Positions 5,246 to 6,389 of a DNA stretch of 6,389 bases are shown here, in pieces. Made by a program: the position numbers and the translations under genes. The stretch comes from an uncultured Ruaniaceae bacterium (lineage in GTDB: Bacteria > Actinomycetota > Actinomycetes > Actinomycetales > Beutenbergiaceae). Location: positions 1-6,389 of the forward strand of contig CAMXUZ010000035.1 in assembly GCA_947251855.1 (NCBI GenBank). The letters run 5' to 3'. The notes beneath the pieces were generated by a model. It had not been told where the DNA came from. It was given only the letters and a program-made list of their open reading frames with translations, and ran no database searches. Position 1 is the stretch's first letter, and each line of letters begins with the position of its first letter.

Positions 5246-6335
5246 CGGCGGCCTCCGTAGAAACGTCGAGCGATTCGGATCCCCTCGGGTCTTCGACCGG
5301 GGCATCCGGGGTGACGGGGCGCGGCCCGGCCGGGGTGAGTGGGTTGTGGCAACGCAAGAACCGCCCGGGTGCGACGGGTACGGGCGAGCCTGCGCCGTCG
5401 TCGGCAACGAGATCGGGGGGAACCTCGAAGCACGTGCCGATCGCCGAGCTGCACCTGGGGGCGAAGGCGCAGCCGTACTCCCAGGAGATGTTGTCCATCA
5501 CCGACCCGGGCACGGGGTTGAGCCGCGAGCCCCGCTCGGAATCCAGCCGCGGGATCGAGGCGAGGAGCCCGCCGGTGTAGGGGTGGCGGGGGTAGTCGAA
5601 CAGCGGGTAGCGCGCGGAGCGCTCGACGATCTTGCCCCCGTAGAGCACGTTCACCTCGTCACACATCCCGGCGACGACCCCGAGGTCGTGGGTGATCATG
5701 ATGAGCGCGGTGCCGGTCTCGTGCACGAGTTCGGTGAGCAGGGCGAGCACCTGGGCCTGGATCGTCACGTCGAGGGCGGTGGTCGGTTCGTCGGCGATGA
5801 GCAGCCGGGGTGCGGAGGCGAGGGCCATCGCGATGAGCGCGCGCTGGCGCATCCCTCCGGAGATCTGGTGTGGGTACTCCCGCAGCCGCCGGTGCGGGTC
5901 GGGGATCCCCACCCGCTCGAGCATCTCCTCCGCCCGGGGCATCGCTTTCGATCGGGAGAGGTGCTGGTGGCGCATGAGCACCTCGGCCACCTGCAGTCCC
6001 AGCGGCACGACCGGGTTGAGGGAGGAGAGCGGGTCCTGAAAGATCATCCCGAGTTCGCTGCCGCGCAGATCGCGGAGTTTGCGGTCCGGCAGGGCGATGA
6101 GGTCGGTGCCGTCGTAGCGCGCCTCGCCGGTGATCGTGTTGCCGCGCTCGGGAAGCAGGCCCATGATCGCGAGTGACGTGACGGACTTGCCACAACCGGA
6201 TTCGCCGACGAGGCCAACGGTCTGGCCGGCGTCGACGTCGAAACTCACCCCGTCCACGGCCGTGAACTTGTGCTCCTTGGACGCGTGGAAGGTGACGGAG
6301 AGGTCACGAACAGAAAGGAGTGTGGGCACGTTCAT
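5238..6335 (-). CDS. Peptide ABC importer ATP-binding protein, OppD/DppD-like
   Basis: A 365-residue cytoplasmic ATPase, partner of the OppF-like protein. Motifs: Walker A 'GESGCGKS' 44-51, Q-loop Gln100 (IFQDP), signature 'ISGGMRQR' 158-165, Walker B 'LLIADEP' 178-184 and H-loop His216 (ITHDL). 'SGGMRQR' and the '[11 protein letters not shown]' helix after Walker A are typical of the OppD/DppD member of the pair. The C-terminal peptide-transporter domain includes '[12 protein letters not shown]' (251-262) and a complete Cys set: Cys289, Cys295, Cys302 and Cys329. In mycobacterial Opp/Dpp importers the equivalent region binds a [4Fe-4S] cluster, so one may be bound here; that is inference. 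A low-complexity Pro/Asp/Glu tail ends the protein. Two starts are possible: ATG 6335, which overlaps the permease stop as ATGA but has GAGGAG touching it, and GTG 6329, which has the same GAGGAG at an ideal six-base distance. The difference is two residues. Its stop overlaps the next start by eight bases. Confidence 0.95.
   Translation of the reverse strand: MNVPTLLSVRDLSVTFHASKEHKFTAVDGVSFDVDAGQTVGLVGESGCGKSVTSLAIMGLLPERGNTITGEARYDGTDLIALPDRKLRDLRGSELGMIFQDPLSSLNPVVPLGLQVAEVLMRHQHLSRSKAMPRAEEMLERVGIPDPHRRLREYPHQISGGMRQRALIAMALASAPRLLIADEPTTALDVTIQAQVLALLTELVHETGTALIMITHDLGVVAGMCDEVNVLYGGKIVERSARYPLFDYPRHPYTGGLLASIPRLDSERGSRLNPVPGSVMDNISWEYGCAFAPRCSSAIGTCFEVPPDLVADDGAGSPVPVAPGRFLRCHNPLTPAGPRPVTPDAPVEDPRGSESLDVSTEAADG
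5252..5256 (-). promoter_or_regulatory. Ribosome binding site deciding the OppF-like start
   Basis: On the minus strand GGAGG ends six bases before the ATG at 5245. It lies inside the last codons of the upstream ATPase gene. This strong site rules in the 379-residue form and against the longer in-frame extension to 5407. Confidence 0.8.
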
Positions 6336-6389
6336 CTCCTCGATCGGGGGTCGAGGGCCTCACGCAGGGATTCGCCCATGAGCGTGAAA
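6332..6389 (-). CDS. Peptide ABC importer permease, OppC/DppC-like, last 18 codons only
   Basis: Reading leftwards from the window's right edge, one frame gives [18 protein letters not shown] and a TGA stop. This matches the highly conserved C-terminal end of OppC/DppC-type permeases ('NLLGD.LRDALDPR'). The stop shares ATGA with the ATG of the OppD-like gene (6335), the standard arrangement in these operons. It is cut by the window edge and is too short to say more, but the match and the operon position make it convincing. The rest of the permease, and probably an OppB-like permease and a substrate-binding protein, should lie beyond the right edge. Confidence 0.85.
   Translation of the reverse strand, partial: FTLMGESLREALDPRSRR

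Noticed and set aside
5246..5407. Longer start for the OppF-like ATPase at 5407
   Set aside because: The added residues are the alternate frame of the upstream ATPase's tail; ATG 5245 has GGAGG at ideal spacing and matches the family start.
4496..6176. Open frames on the plus strand antisense to the two ABC ATPases
   Set aside because: His/Glu/Arg/Gly-rich shadow translations; the minus-strand frames carry every ABC motif in order.
1..6389. Toxin-antitoxin, phage, CRISPR or transposon remnants
   Set aside because: No repeats, terminal inverted repeats, integrase/transposase motifs or palindromic arrays were found on either strand.

Overview
The window reads as a chromosomal segment from a high-GC Gram-positive bacterium (Actinomycetota; possibly Micrococcales/Microbacteriaceae, which is an inference). 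The evidence is the strong G/C third-position bias, GTG starts, overlapping stop/start junctions, a DinB-type protein of actinobacterial style, and a mycosin-like membrane-anchored subtilase. No rRNA, tRNA, CRISPR array, insertion sequence or long repeat was seen. Coding density is high, and the longest gap without a gene is about 100 bases.

Left part (1-2241, + strand). The window opens inside the 3' end of a DinB-like gene. After an 81-base gap comes a two-gene unit: an unrecognised 106-residue protein (443-763) whose stop overlaps the GTG start of a secreted subtilisin-family protease (760-2241). The protease has a signal peptide, an Asp/His/Ser triad, an acidic Pro/Glu-rich linker and a C-terminal membrane anchor, which is the architecture of type VII secretion mycosins. 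No other type VII component (EccB/C/D/E or a recognisable WXG100 protein) is visible nearby. This coupled small-protein/protease pair is the best candidate in the window for something undescribed. Hand counts of a few lines suggest it is lower in G+C (about 55-60%) than the right half (about 68-73%).

Middle (2339-4089). An Lrp/AsnC-family regulator (- strand) is divergent from a PLP-dependent Cys/Met-metabolism enzyme (+ strand). The shared 101-base gap carries a palindrome (ACAATTGT) that could be the operator. The layout matches the known pattern of a local Lrp-type regulator controlling a sulfur amino acid enzyme, such as mdeR/mdeA in Pseudomonas. A stem-loop with the stop codon in its loop sits between the PLP gene and the converging ABC genes.

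Right part (4106-6389, - strand). This is the distal end of an oligopeptide/dipeptide (Opp/Dpp-type) importer operon. Read right to left it holds the last 18 codons of a permease (OppC/DppC-like), an OppD/DppD-like ATPase and an OppF/DppF-like ATPase, joined by 4- and 8-base overlaps. The two ATPases would form a heterodimer energising peptide uptake. The first has a complete four-cysteine C-terminal motif; the second has Ser in place of one of the four cysteines. The substrate-binding protein and the rest of the permeases lie outside the window.
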